DNA from: Cohnella phaseoli
Lineage (GTDB): Bacteria; Bacillota; Bacilli; Paenibacillales; Paenibacillaceae
Length of the DNA: 64,000 bases
Assembly: GCF_003386235.1 (NCBI RefSeq)
Contig: NZ_QRDZ01000015.1
Span: forward strand, 124,001-188,000
Reading direction: 5' to 3'
A program made the translations under genes and the position numbers. This document shows positions 42,289 to 52,449 of this stretch, one piece after another; the first letter of the stretch is position 1; each line of letters begins with the position of its first letter. Under the pieces are notes generated by a model that made no database searches, had not been told where the DNA came from, and saw nothing but the letters and a program-made list of their open reading frames with translations.

Positions 42289-43400
42289 AAAAATTGATTG
42301 TTCTCGTATCCTTATTCTTGATTACATCTATTGTTTCAGTAGCTGCAGAAGGAGAGAAATCGGCGGGATTCAAAGATTTGCCGAACACGCATTGGGCGGC
42401 GGCTTCCGTCTACAAGGTTGCGGGGAAGGGCATTATCAACGGCAAACCCGGCAATCTCTTCGACCCGAACGCGAATGTCACCCGCGCCGAATTTATCAAG
42501 ATGGTTGCGCTGGCAGCTGAAATGGAGATTCCCCAGCAGAGCGGAGGCAAATGGTTCGATCCTTATGTTTCCGTCGTTGCGAAAGAGAAGATTTACAATT
42601 CTTCCGATTTCAAAAGCTGGACCGAGCCGTCGACCAGGCTCGATATGGCGCGATTCATCGTCCGGGCGCTCGATCCCGAACTCCGCAACGCCAGTGACAA
42701 AGAGCTGATGTATGAAGCGACGAAGCGCGGCATCATTCGCGGATTGGACAAGGGCGAGCTTGGCGCGAACGAGAAATCGACCCGCGCGCAGGCCGCGGTC
42801 ATAATCGACCGGATGCTGTCGGTGAAGGAAGGTAAGACGTTGGAAGCCGATAAGCGCGCTGCTTCCTATGCCGAGGTTGAAATGAGCGGCACGAATCTCC
42901 AGACGATGTGGGGGATGAAGGCGGTCCCTTTGCCGTTTAAGATCAACGCGGGAAGTAAGTTGAACGTCGAGATCGATCAAATGCTTGTTGTGGACTTAGG
43001 GGATAAGGAGGGGGCTTATCGGGAGTGGTTTCCGAAGGTTATGAAAGAGGATAAGTCAACAGCTACAGCAGATGATTATTTGATAGCACTTCATCTCAAT
43101 ATTGAGAATTCAATTAAGCAGGCAAGTTCTTCATGGAGTTTGCCATTCAAAATCTCTGCTTCAAAACCATATATTTTTGCGGGAATCGATCCAGAAGTTA
43201 AGGATCAATCCCCAATTAAATTCGTACCCACTATCAATACGAACAAAGTTCAGAAAGTGGACGGTTGGTATATGATGACCATCAAGAAAGAAGATGTTGA
43301 AAAACGTTCTAAAGTCGAATTCGGAAAGTTTGGCGTCGCATTCTACAATTACGTTACTAAAAATAAAATCTTTCTATCGGAGAAGGTTGATTCCCGATGA
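42285..43400 (+). CDS. SLH-domain protein with AT-rich C-terminal region
   Basis: A 371-residue exported protein. A short signal peptide (KKLIVLVSLFLITSIVSVAA) is followed by three SLH domains (residues about 25-75, 85-125 and 133-180; INGKPGNLFDPNANVTRAEF in the first), then about 185 residues without recognised domain. The coding DNA is GC-rich until about 43,000 and then turns markedly AT-rich, as in parts of the next gene, suggesting a mosaic origin. It overlaps both neighbours by ATGA. Confidence 0.88.
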   Translation: MKKLIVLVSLFLITSIVSVAAEGEKSAGFKDLPNTHWAAASVYKVAGKGIINGKPGNLFDPNANVTRAEFIKMVALAAEMEIPQQSGGKWFDPYVSVVAKEKIYNSSDFKSWTEPSTRLDMARFIVRALDPELRNASDKELMYEATKRGIIRGLDKGELGANEKSTRAQAAVIIDRMLSVKEGKTLEADKRAASYAEVEMSGTNLQTMWGMKAVPLPFKINAGSKLNVEIDQMLVVDLGDKEGAYREWFPKVMKEDKSTATADDYLIALHLNIENSIKQASSSWSLPFKISASKPYIFAGIDPEVKDQSPIKFVPTINTNKVQKVDGWYMMTIKKEDVEKRSKVEFGKFGVAFYNYVTKNKIFLSEKVDSR

Positions 43401-46400
43401 AAAAGAAATGGATGAGGCCACTATCGTTGCTCCTTTCGGTGGCTGTCCTTATCGGGGCGGTCACCTTTCCCGCTGAGCAGTCTTATGCCGCACAAAGCAA
43501 GACTTTTCAAGTGGATTTTGGCGGGAGTGTCGTGAACGGGAAGTCGCATCGCTCCGTGAAGGAAATTATCGGGCAGCAAGTTGACCTAAATGTTCCAGGG
43601 ATGAAGGTCCATTCATGGGAGGTACAGGTCAACGGCGGGACACCCAAGAAAGAGTGGGGAAAGCTCAAGAACGGCGTTCTTGAACTGCCTAAAATAGAAG
43701 GTATTAAGCAGGATGTTATGAACCTTAATGATTATAATCCGGGGCATATCATTTACCGCGATTCAATGGGGAAAAAATGGCGGACCGGAAATGCCGACGG
43801 GCGCTTTGAATACACGCCGGAAACTTCCGGGTGTACAGGGACGCCTTCGGCTTGTCCAGGCTTAATCCCAGCTACGGGTTATAACATGGATAAAGGAAAA
43901 ACAGGGCCGATTCCGTTTACCTTGCGGGATTCTAGTGGTAGAGCAGTGACGGACAAGAAAGACGTCCCTTCTCCTACATCCTACTATTTATCTCAGTCAG
44001 ATATGGACGACTACCGAAAAAAAATTTTGAAAGAAGATGTGGAACGGACATCGATTCGCATTTCAAAAACCAAATCAACGCCTGAAACTCCGGGAGTCGT
44101 TATCATTGCTGCGGGTAAGGGGGAAGAGTCTGGTCTAGGTTATTTACAAGTTGGTAAGTTATTAACAATTCAAAACAGCGCGGAAGGCTTCGATTATACA
44201 CTAATGGATCCCAGCGGTATGACCGGACATGCAGAAGGACGTAATTACCACATGAGGGTTAATGCCTACTGGGAAGCCATCACCTACGAATACGACGTAA
44301 CCGTAAAAGTAAGTTATCTCGATCCGGGCGGGCTGAACGCCGCGTTAACGGCCACGGCTACGCCGGGAGCCATTGACAAAGGGAAGACGGCTACGGTGAC
44401 TGTGCGGGCCGATGCTAGCGGATCGGTGACGAGCGGAACGAAGATCGACAGCTATCGGTTCTGGCTCAGCAAGACGCCGTTTAATCCGGCAGACGAGGGC
44501 AAGGAGGGGACGACCGGGACCAGCACCGGCAGCGCATCGAATTATTCACAGGCATTTCCGAACACCGCGCCCGGCACAACTTTCTATGCGAAGGTGAAGA
44601 TTTATGACAGCAGCTTGGGCGCCAGCGATTACGCCTATGCCGAGGTCAAAGTCGTGGAGTCGGTCGCAAATGCTTGCGTCATCACCGGCGATTTCGAAAT
44701 TTTGCCGTCTCAAAACTTGAAGTATCGCGATACCTTCACCTTGAAGCCTCGAAACATTCAAGTTACGGGCGGTAAATACTTGTATCACGAATATCTGTTT
44801 GAGACCAATGGCGAGAGATGGGTGAGCCCCAAATATAATAGCCCGACAATCGAAACGTCTTTTCCGGTATCGAAATATCCGCCCGTCCTCAGTGTCGGCT
44901 CGAACAGCATTTCAATCCGGATTACGGCGGATTGCGGCAACTCCGGCTGGCAAGGCCCGAAAAACCTGGAATTGCAAAGCCCGACAGACAACCGTCCACC
45001 TATATTCTCCGTCGGATTTTTCAAAGAGTCCAATCGAACGGGAACGATACCGGATCACCAAGTCGTCATCAATCGTCCGGTCAACTTGAGAATTATCTAC
45101 AATAATATGACAAATCCTCCGGAGCCTTACGATCCGGACGGAGATCCGATCACCTATACGTTCTTGTTCGGCAGCAGTTCGAGTTCCTGGATTCGAAGCT
45201 TACCCGATGAATATGGGTTATGGGAGCACGATGAGGCGCACTACATGCTGAAGGCGACGGAGCTGGGGTCGCATTCCATAACGGTTATCGCGCGAGATTC
45301 GTTCGGGGCCGAGTCAAGGCGAACCGCTTCGATTATGGTCATACCGGAAAATCCGATTCCAGTCATTACCGGGCCGACGAAGGTAAAAGAAATGCGCCCG
45401 CTGCCGTCACCGTTTAGTGGCGAGAAAAGCTACAGCCCGATAGGTCGCTCGATTGCCGAGTACATTTGGGAAAACAAGAAGGACGTCTATACGACCCCCG
45501 GAATAGAGACGATTCGCCTGGAAGTGGTGGATAGTGCGGGGTTGAGGTCGGAATACGCGGCTTCGCATCAACTGACGGTTGTGCCCGATGATCCTCCGAT
45601 CGGGTTGTTAGAGGTGCCTCCGCTAGGGATTCGCCCAAGCGATTTCAATATTTTTAACAAGTCCCGTAGCCCGGATGGCGACAAGATTGTCAGCATTGAG
45701 TACCGCTACAAATACGATGCCAACAACGACGGCCTATTTAACGAACCGTGGCTGCCGATGCCGGGCGGGGATTTGACCAAAGTTGTTTTAAGGCCGCAGA
45801 AGGTCGGCAAATTTCTGCTTGATGCGAAGGTGTGCGAGGACTGGGGAAAATGCGCCTGGGCATCCGATACGCAGCCCGAAAACTTGCGGACCATAGACGT
45901 CGTGAATCTTGCTCCGAGCGTTTCCTTCCTGATGGAGGGAGAGAACGAGATTCCGAAGCCGCCCGAAGAAAACGGTATTCCGGTTTCGCAGATTTTGGAA
46001 TGGGATCTCTATGACACGAACACGACTCAAAAAATCGTGAATAGCCCGTTCATGTGGCAGAAAGATGGGAAGTCGCTGCTGGCTGGATTGGGAAGAGGAA
46101 TGGAAACGCAGTCCAGAACGTCCGGATCGGTCGGATTTGGCGGGGGGTGGGACGCGCAATCGGGATTTTCGGCGATTAGCGACAACGGTTTAGGTCCGAA
46201 CGGGCTGTCCGCTTATCGTTCCATCGCAGCGCGAGACGGAAGGTCGCAACCTTTGCTCGTCCCAGTTAAAAGCAGCGGCTGGTCCTCAACGACTTATACG
46301 ACAGGAGAAGACTACTCGTCGCTGTTGCCGGCAAATTTTGTTTCAAAAATCAGATCCAACAAAACTAACATTTACTTTGACTATAATCGTCATATTTTTG

Positions 46401-49400
46401 CACTAAACAAAAATAAAATCCCTTCCTATCGTAAGGATTATGTTATGACTTGCGGCGGCTCAACGGACATGAGTCAATGTGATGGTTATAACTGGGAGCA
46501 GAACATAATGCACTTTTGGGATGGCCCGAATCCGTATGAATTTATTCTGAATCTGGATAATCTGCCGGCAAATCGATACTCGGTTCCCTACTTTTCCGAG
46601 AGTGACAAACAGAGGGATAGCAGCTGGGGGACTAAGGCGCAAAACGGGGATTTTTCAGGCGCATCAGGTTCGGCCGTCAATACGGAAAAACCAATCTTTT
46701 ATGAAATTACCGGAAGCAGAATCTATGTCGTCTATCTTCGGATGACCTATGCATACTACTACCGGAATGATGAAGGTTCTAGAACGGATTTCGGCGGCAA
46801 CTGGGATTTGGACGTACATGTCTATGATGGCTTCACTGGGGAGTTTATCGGCAGCTCCTACGAGAAGGGCGAAAGAATACCGTCTAGATCGGGTTTTACC
46901 GGTATCGGTTATTCAGATATTCTTGGCGACGATTTGATCCTGACGGCTCAAACAGGTCGGGTGCTGAGATACAATCGGCAAGGTCGCAATATTATGGATA
47001 AAACGATTTTCTTACCGACGACAGTCGAGCGGATCGAGAGGAAAGGCCGGGCCTGGAACGGCGCAATCTACACCGAGGAAGCTGCCGACTTTACCTGTTC
47101 ATGGAGCTATGGCGCAAACCAATTCAAGGATGATGAAGGCAATAAATATGCGTATGTCATGAATACGTGTAGTCGTACGGTAAACGGCTCTAATGTGATC
47201 ATCGACCCAGAGTTAAATCCGGAATCATCTGCAGGCTATTATCTTGTACAAATGAAGCCAGATTTTACGTACGGCATCAAAGCCAGACTGAAGGGGACTT
47301 ATTTTGCTAACGGTTGGCCCGGTCCTTACGAGCTCAACTTGGAGACGAGCGCGGTTTTAGCGATCAATAATGTCACCAAGCAAGCGATAACGAGGACGGC
47401 TTCGGCTGTACAAGGATCAATGGGCACCAATTATTTCACGCAGCTGGTTGACTTAACGACAGGGGAAGTAAGCCCTTGGACCAGGGGAATGCCTACATCG
47501 TCTCCGCAGCGGTTCACCAACCCTTTCCATATTGCCTATACTGGCGAGTATAAGAGCGGTTGGCTATCACAAACCGTTGATGGCGTCGAATCAAGACCAA
47601 GCAGTTGGGCAGGCTTCGAGTATTACAAGCGGGCGTATAATCCGATTGTCACCGTTAACGCCGCGAGATACATGAGATACGGGGAATATATGGGCGACGG
47701 AGTCTATCTCTCTATGTGGGACACCGATTATCAGATGAGTATGGCCGGCGGAGGGCCGGCAGCTTCCGCGCATATCTTTCTGGACGTGGGAACGCCAACC
47801 GCTACATCTCTGTATAAAGGATTCCGGCTAGGGCAGTTCGTGTCTCCGGATGCTTATGAAAATGCGGAATATTTATTCTCCATGAAGATGGACGTTCCGA
47901 CAGAGGATCAATCGCTGGCCGGCTTCTCGTTCCGGATGACCAATCCGAAATATCGGTATGCACTTGAGACGGAGGGCACGAAGCTGCTTTTATCCAAGTA
48001 CGTCAACGGTACGCGCACGGTGCTGGACAGCATTGCTTATCCCTTCCAGTCGAGAACGTCTTACAGTTTCAAAATTGTAACGCAGAATGACAAAATCGAA
48101 GTTTTCCTGGATGGCGTTCCGTATTTCGAGGTCACGGACGGCACGTATCAATCCGGTAAGTTCGGCCCGTTCTCGGACAAGTCCTATGTTACGTTCACCG
48201 GGATAGAACAGAAGGATCTCAGCAATCCGGACGTCGAATGGATGGCCAGCTACGCTATTTGGGATGAAGGAAAAGCTACCGCCACGGTTCGATACAGCAA
48301 CATCACGTATACGGACCCGGAGGATGATCCGACAGCGCAGAATAATCTGTGGTCGATTACGCATACGCCAAAGTTTTTGAATAATCAGGGACTATCGGCT
48401 TTGGACGGCCAGACGCTGACAAGCCCGGCTCTCGAATTCGATAAGGTCGGCAACTACCGCGTAACGCTGAAAGCTCAGGACGATCCGCACCCGAAATATT
48501 TGTATCCGGATATGACGTTCGGAAGCTATCGGAAGTGGTCGAACGAGTTCTGGCAGATTATTACGGTGCATCGCAGGCCGGTAGCCAAGTTTACAGTGTC
48601 GGTCGATCCACACGATCACACCGTGAAATGGAACGATCAGAGCTACGATCCCGACCGATGGCTCAGCCCGATGAACTACAGCACGGAGAACACCGGCATT
48701 GACTACAAAGAAACGCGCGGGGTTCTGGAGTGGCGTTATTATTACATCACGCCAGATGACCACCTCGTCAATCAGAAGCTGGTTACGCCGCAAATGAAAG
48801 GCCGCTATCGCGTCGGGATGCAGGTCAAGGACGAATACAGCGCATGGAGCTACTGGGCGGAGCAAACGATCGACATCGATACGCCGGTACTGCCGGACGA
48901 ACCGCCGATACCTGGATTTACGATAACGCCTTCTTCGCACTATGTGAACGAGCCGTTCTCGATTACATCGCAAGCTTGGGATAAGGAGGATGGTCCGGCT
49001 GTGAATCTGAAGCATGCTTACTATGTACGCAACGTAACCGATAACGGCATGGAGACAATTCGTTCGATCGATCGCGGGACTTGGACGACACAGTTCAATT
49101 CGCTGGGGGTCATCGAGATCCGACAGGTCGTCACCGACTCTAAGGGGCAGTCTGCACAAGCGATACAGCGGGTGACCGTCATCAACCGCAAACCGGTTGC
49201 GGATTTCGATTGGCTGCCGAAGCCGGCCTACGAAGGGGATACGATTGCGCTGCTGGACCGCTCCTCCGATCCCGACGGCGATGCGCTATCCTATGTGTGG
49301 AAAATCATCGCTCCAGACGGCTTTAGCCTGACAGGATTTATGAAAGAGATGACGATTCCCGCAGAGCTGACGAATAGCAGAACGGGCGTATATACGGTAA

Positions 49401-49882
49401 CCCTTAATGTCACGGATAAACACGGAGCGAAGGATGCAATCACCAAGCAGATTCCGGTGCTGCCGCTGACGATTGCGGGACAAGTCGCGCATACGCCTGA
49501 ATGGGAGCAGAACCGTTTGCTCTGGAATGCCAAATATCCTAGCAGATCAAGAGAGAGCCATGTGTTCTGGGCTGGAGAGGCTTTTGTCCTGTCCGCGACG
49601 GTGACCGATACCGGCAGCTCAGCTACGAAGGCGGTGTCCGTCATGGCGCAGGCGACGCCCGATTTGGCTAAAGGCTTGACGGAATCGCCGCCCGGCTCCG
49701 TCCGCTGGACGGCTCTGCTGCGCGAAGCCGATACGTCCATCCGGTTCGTGGACATTCCGGACGGCAGCTATTCGTTCGTCTTTACGGTCGTATACAGCAA
49801 CGGAGTGGTCAAAACATCCGTCGTACCGATCGAAATCCGCGGCATCGTCGACCAGTACGTTCAAGTTCACCGCGTACAATAG
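43397..49882 (+). CDS. Large secreted PKD/Ig-like surface protein (2,161 residues)
   Basis: A signal peptide ends about residue 32 (QSYA-AQ). Several PKD or Ig-like domains follow, recognisable by (D/S)-P-D-G-D and PVA-F patterns: about residue 575 (EPYDPDGDPITYTF), 755 (SRSPDGDKIVSIEYRY), 1726 (RPVAKFTVSVDP) and 1933 (KPVADFDWLPKPAYEGDTIAL). A LamG-like segment lies at about 1505-1605 (VFLDGVPYFEV). No LPXTG motif or SLH domain is present, so the two SLH proteins encoded upstream and translationally coupled may anchor it. A role in adhesion or cell-surface display is likely. Some stretches (43.5-44.3 and 46.3-47.7 kb) are relatively AT-rich. Confidence 0.85.
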   Translation: MKKKWMRPLSLLLSVAVLIGAVTFPAEQSYAAQSKTFQVDFGGSVVNGKSHRSVKEIIGQQVDLNVPGMKVHSWEVQVNGGTPKKEWGKLKNGVLELPKIEGIKQDVMNLNDYNPGHIIYRDSMGKKWRTGNADGRFEYTPETSGCTGTPSACPGLIPATGYNMDKGKTGPIPFTLRDSSGRAVTDKKDVPSPTSYYLSQSDMDDYRKKILKEDVERTSIRISKTKSTPETPGVVIIAAGKGEESGLGYLQVGKLLTIQNSAEGFDYTLMDPSGMTGHAEGRNYHMRVNAYWEAITYEYDVTVKVSYLDPGGLNAALTATATPGAIDKGKTATVTVRADASGSVTSGTKIDSYRFWLSKTPFNPADEGKEGTTGTSTGSASNYSQAFPNTAPGTTFYAKVKIYDSSLGASDYAYAEVKVVESVANACVITGDFEILPSQNLKYRDTFTLKPRNIQVTGGKYLYHEYLFETNGERWVSPKYNSPTIETSFPVSKYPPVLSVGSNSISIRITADCGNSGWQGPKNLELQSPTDNRPPIFSVGFFKESNRTGTIPDHQVVINRPVNLRIIYNNMTNPPEPYDPDGDPITYTFLFGSSSSSWIRSLPDEYGLWEHDEAHYMLKATELGSHSITVIARDSFGAESRRTASIMVIPENPIPVITGPTKVKEMRPLPSPFSGEKSYSPIGRSIAEYIWENKKDVYTTPGIETIRLEVVDSAGLRSEYAASHQLTVVPDDPPIGLLEVPPLGIRPSDFNIFNKSRSPDGDKIVSIEYRYKYDANNDGLFNEPWLPMPGGDLTKVVLRPQKVGKFLLDAKVCEDWGKCAWASDTQPENLRTIDVVNLAPSVSFLMEGENEIPKPPEENGIPVSQILEWDLYDTNTTQKIVNSPFMWQKDGKSLLAGLGRGMETQSRTSGSVGFGGGWDAQSGFSAISDNGLGPNGLSAYRSIAARDGRSQPLLVPVKSSGWSSTTYTTGEDYSSLLPANFVSKIRSNKTNIYFDYNRHIFALNKNKIPSYRKDYVMTCGGSTDMSQCDGYNWEQNIMHFWDGPNPYEFILNLDNLPANRYSVPYFSESDKQRDSSWGTKAQNGDFSGASGSAVNTEKPIFYEITGSRIYVVYLRMTYAYYYRNDEGSRTDFGGNWDLDVHVYDGFTGEFIGSSYEKGERIPSRSGFTGIGYSDILGDDLILTAQTGRVLRYNRQGRNIMDKTIFLPTTVERIERKGRAWNGAIYTEEAADFTCSWSYGANQFKDDEGNKYAYVMNTCSRTVNGSNVIIDPELNPESSAGYYLVQMKPDFTYGIKARLKGTYFANGWPGPYELNLETSAVLAINNVTKQAITRTASAVQGSMGTNYFTQLVDLTTGEVSPWTRGMPTSSPQRFTNPFHIAYTGEYKSGWLSQTVDGVESRPSSWAGFEYYKRAYNPIVTVNAARYMRYGEYMGDGVYLSMWDTDYQMSMAGGGPAASAHIFLDVGTPTATSLYKGFRLGQFVSPDAYENAEYLFSMKMDVPTEDQSLAGFSFRMTNPKYRYALETEGTKLLLSKYVNGTRTVLDSIAYPFQSRTSYSFKIVTQNDKIEVFLDGVPYFEVTDGTYQSGKFGPFSDKSYVTFTGIEQKDLSNPDVEWMASYAIWDEGKATATVRYSNITYTDPEDDPTAQNNLWSITHTPKFLNNQGLSALDGQTLTSPALEFDKVGNYRVTLKAQDDPHPKYLYPDMTFGSYRKWSNEFWQIITVHRRPVAKFTVSVDPHDHTVKWNDQSYDPDRWLSPMNYSTENTGIDYKETRGVLEWRYYYITPDDHLVNQKLVTPQMKGRYRVGMQVKDEYSAWSYWAEQTIDIDTPVLPDEPPIPGFTITPSSHYVNEPFSITSQAWDKEDGPAVNLKHAYYVRNVTDNGMETIRSIDRGTWTTQFNSLGVIEIRQVVTDSKGQSAQAIQRVTVINRKPVADFDWLPKPAYEGDTIALLDRSSDPDGDALSYVWKIIAPDGFSLTGFMKEMTIPAELTNSRTGVYTVTLNVTDKHGAKDAITKQIPVLPLTIAGQVAHTPEWEQNRLLWNAKYPSRSRESHVFWAGEAFVLSATVTDTGSSATKAVSVMAQATPDLAKGLTESPPGSVRWTALLREADTSIRFVDIPDGSYSFVFTVVYSNGVVKTSVVPIEIRGIVDQYVQVHRVQ

Positions 49883-49907
49883 CTTAAACCGGATTGCAAG
49901 ACGGCAA

Positions 49908-49949
49908 AAGCCCGTTTTCTCGTTCATCGCGAGAGAACGGGCTTTTTTT
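49908..49949 (+). terminator. Terminator of the SLH/PKD operon
   Basis: AGCCCGTTTTCTCG pairs with CGAGAGAACGGGCT (one bulge) and is followed by seven T residues. Confidence 0.9.
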
Positions 49950-50024
49950 GCCCGCCTATTTGTCCTATGGACGGGTAAGTATCCAAGATCAACCCAACGG
50001 GGGCGCATATATTGATTGCGGGTG

Positions 50025-51131
50025 ATGAGGATGCGGAGTTCATCTCGAATAAAAAATTACAATCGCGGCCGAATGGACGGCTATGCGAAGGGCAAGCTCG
50101 ACGGTTGGAGGCTGGGCGTCTGTAGAGGGATCGACGAAACTATACGGCACGAATCGCTCCCGCCCAGCCGTGCGCGCATCCTCTATGTTCCGCAGGGCTT
50201 TGAAGCGATCGATCACGGGGTGATTGCCGCATTGCAAAGCGAAGTCGCCGAGGTGACCGTCGTTTCCGCGACGGAGATGCGGCTGCAGGCGGAACGTTGT
50301 CGGCCGGATGCGGTGCTTGTCATGAACGGGCTGCATGTGTTTCCGCCCGACCATCTGGAGCAGATCGACGCGATTCGCGCCATGGGAATCAGAACGGCGA
50401 TCTGGTTCGTGGACGATCCGTACGTAACCGACACGACGGTGAAGGTCGCGCCGCATTACGATTATGTATTTACGCACGAGAGATCCTGTCTGGCTTTATA
50501 CCTTGCGCAAGGCTGCAATCAGGTACATCATCTTCCGCTCTCCGCTTATGCCGACTGGTTTAAGCCCATGGCGGTCCCCCCGGAATACCGGTCGGACATT
50601 TGCTTTATCGGAATGGCCTTCTGGAACCGCGTCGAGCTGTTCGATGCGATCGCTCCCTATTTGAAAGACAAGAAAGTGCTAATCGGCGGCAAGCTCTGGG
50701 AGCGAATGAACAGCTTCTCCCAGCTGTCTCAATTCGTCAAGGACGGTTGGATCGAAGTGCCGGAAACGGTCAAGTACTACAACGGCGCCAAAATCGTCAT
50801 CAATCTTCACCGCACGACGGAGGCGGGCAAAGACAATTTGAACGGCATTAACTGGCCGGCGGAATCGATCAACCCCCGTACGTTTGAAATGGCCTCGTGC
50901 GGCGTTATGCAGCTTACCGACGTCAGACAAGAGCTGCCCGAGCATTTTGCCGTAGGCTCGGAAATCGGGATTTTCCGCGATGCGAATCATCTCGTTCAAC
51001 AGCTGGAGCACTACTTGACGAATGAGGAAGAACGGCAATGGGTCGCTGCTAGAGGCTATAGACGAGTGAAAAAGGATCATACGTTCCGCGATCGGATCCG
51101 GAGGCTGATCGGGACGATCGGACTTGCGTAG
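50025..51131 (+). CDS. CgeB-like glycosyltransferase with YxxG repeat head
   Basis: About 368 residues. A basic start (RMRSSSRIKN) leads into six tetrapeptides YNRG-RMDG-YAKG-KLDG-WRLG-VCRG. The rest resembles the CgeB family of spore maturation glycosyltransferases: RTAIWFVDDPYVTD, FTHERSCLALY, ICFIGMAFWNRVELF and the NPRTFEMASCGVMQLTD C-terminal signature. CgeB is a late, mother-cell-expressed Bacillus spore-surface gene. Several starts are possible (TTG 50016, ATG 50025, ATG 50031). It is paralogous to the next gene. Confidence 0.85.
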   Translation: MRMRSSSRIKNYNRGRMDGYAKGKLDGWRLGVCRGIDETIRHESLPPSRARILYVPQGFEAIDHGVIAALQSEVAEVTVVSATEMRLQAERCRPDAVLVMNGLHVFPPDHLEQIDAIRAMGIRTAIWFVDDPYVTDTTVKVAPHYDYVFTHERSCLALYLAQGCNQVHHLPLSAYADWFKPMAVPPEYRSDICFIGMAFWNRVELFDAIAPYLKDKKVLIGGKLWERMNSFSQLSQFVKDGWIEVPETVKYYNGAKIVINLHRTTEAGKDNLNGINWPAESINPRTFEMASCGVMQLTDVRQELPEHFAVGSEIGIFRDANHLVQQLEHYLTNEEERQWVAARGYRRVKKDHTFRDRIRRLIGTIGLA

Positions 51132-51174
51132 GCCTGGATGGATTGCAATCGGAAAAGACAAGGAGGGATGAGAC

Positions 51175-52299
51175 TTGGCTAAGGTGAAGAGACGTCCCGC
51201 TGACCGTCCCCGCGCTGCGGCGTACCACAGAGGCTGGGCGGACGGATTGGCTTCGGGCAAAGCCGACGGGCACTGGCAGGGGCTGTGCGAATACATCGTA
51301 CGGACAGCGACGCCCGTTCCGGTAAAGCGTCCCATTCATGTGCTATACGTCACTTCCGGCAAAGGCTTTCCCTATTCTCCGCTTGACGACGGCATTATTG
51401 CGACATTAAAGGAGATTGCCGCCAAAGTAACCGTAGCCGTTCCGCATGAGGATATCGCGGCTATCGCCGCAAGAGAGCGGCCGGACCTGCTGCTTGTGCT
51501 GGACGGTATGCATCTGGGGCTGGAGAAGGTTTGTGCGGTTAACGGGCTGGGCGTTCGCACGGCGATCTGGTTTACGGACGATCCTTACTACACGGACATT
51601 ACGAGCGGAATCGCCCCCAACTACTATCATGTTTTTACGCTTGAACGCAACTGCGTTCCCTTTTACACGGAAAGAGGCTGCCCTCGTGTCTCCTACTTGC
51701 CGCTTGGCGTGCATCACAGTGCATACCGTCCGCGGAACACCGATCGCGCGATGCGCGGAGAAGTGTGCTTTATCGGTACGGCGTATTGGAACCGGGTCGC
51801 GATGTTTAATCAGCTTATGCCGTTAATCGCGCATAGGCGCTTGTACATTTCCGGAATGTGGTGGGATCGGCTCGCCGATTACGGACGCTGGAAGCATTTC
51901 ATCGATCTGGGCAACTGGATGGGACCGCAGCCGACCTCGGAAAGGTATAACGCTCATAAGATCGTCATCAATTCGCACAGAGCCCACGACGACGATACGT
52001 TTAACCAGAACAGCGCGATGATTACGGCGTTGTCGCCGAATCCGCGCACGTTCGAAATTTCGGCATCGGCGACGCTGCAGCTTACCGATTGCCGCGAGGA
52101 TATCGCCCAGCATTACGTGCCCGGCGTAGAGATCGTAACCTACGATTCTCCGGAAGACTTGGCGGCCAAAGCCGAATATTATCTGGAGCACGAGGAAGAA
52201 CGGAAGGAAATCGCCCTGAAAGGTCTCTATCGAACGCTTAAGGATCATACGTACGTCTCCCGGCTGAGTCAATTGATAGATTTGACGATGAATGGTTAA
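51175..52299 (+). CDS. CgeB-like glycosyltransferase with YxxG repeat head, paralogue
   Basis: A 374-residue paralogue of the preceding protein. A basic head is followed by tetrapeptides YHRG-WADG-LASG-KADG-HWQG. The catalytic region shows RTAIWFTDDPYYTD, FTLERNCVPFY, VCFIGTAYWNRVAMF and NPRTFEISASATLQLTD. A TTG start at 51175 is preceded by AAGGAGGG. Its end is followed by a diverged copy of the 98-bp intergenic repeat. Confidence 0.85.
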   Translation: MAKVKRRPADRPRAAAYHRGWADGLASGKADGHWQGLCEYIVRTATPVPVKRPIHVLYVTSGKGFPYSPLDDGIIATLKEIAAKVTVAVPHEDIAAIAARERPDLLLVLDGMHLGLEKVCAVNGLGVRTAIWFTDDPYYTDITSGIAPNYYHVFTLERNCVPFYTERGCPRVSYLPLGVHHSAYRPRNTDRAMRGEVCFIGTAYWNRVAMFNQLMPLIAHRRLYISGMWWDRLADYGRWKHFIDLGNWMGPQPTSERYNAHKIVINSHRAHDDDTFNQNSAMITALSPNPRTFEISASATLQLTDCREDIAQHYVPGVEIVTYDSPEDLAAKAEYYLEHEEERKEIALKGLYRTLKDHTYVSRLSQLIDLTMNG

Positions 52300-52358
52300 G
52301 CGCCGCGCCGCGAATGCCGTTCGCCCCATACATTGTACAACTCAACTAATGAAGGCTC

Positions 52359-52423
52359 TGAATTCGATGTCGAGTCTGCTTCCTGTTAGGCTTCGCGATC
52401 AAAAGCGGACTTTGTGAACTACC
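52359..52423. repeat. Diverged third copy of the intergenic repeat
   Basis: CTGAATTC, a GTCGA-x-TC block, GCTTCGCGATCAAAAGCGGAC and ACTACC align in order with the 98-bp repeats at 3950 and 4133 with small gaps. The ribosome-binding sequence of the next gene begins just after it. Confidence 0.7.
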
Positions 52424-52449
52424 TTTAGAAGGAGGTGACGGACATACCC

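Noticed and set aside
43397..49882. Sortase anchoring of the 2,161-residue protein
   Set aside because: The C-terminus (RGIVDQYVQVHRVQ) lacks an LPXTG motif, a hydrophobic segment and a basic tail.
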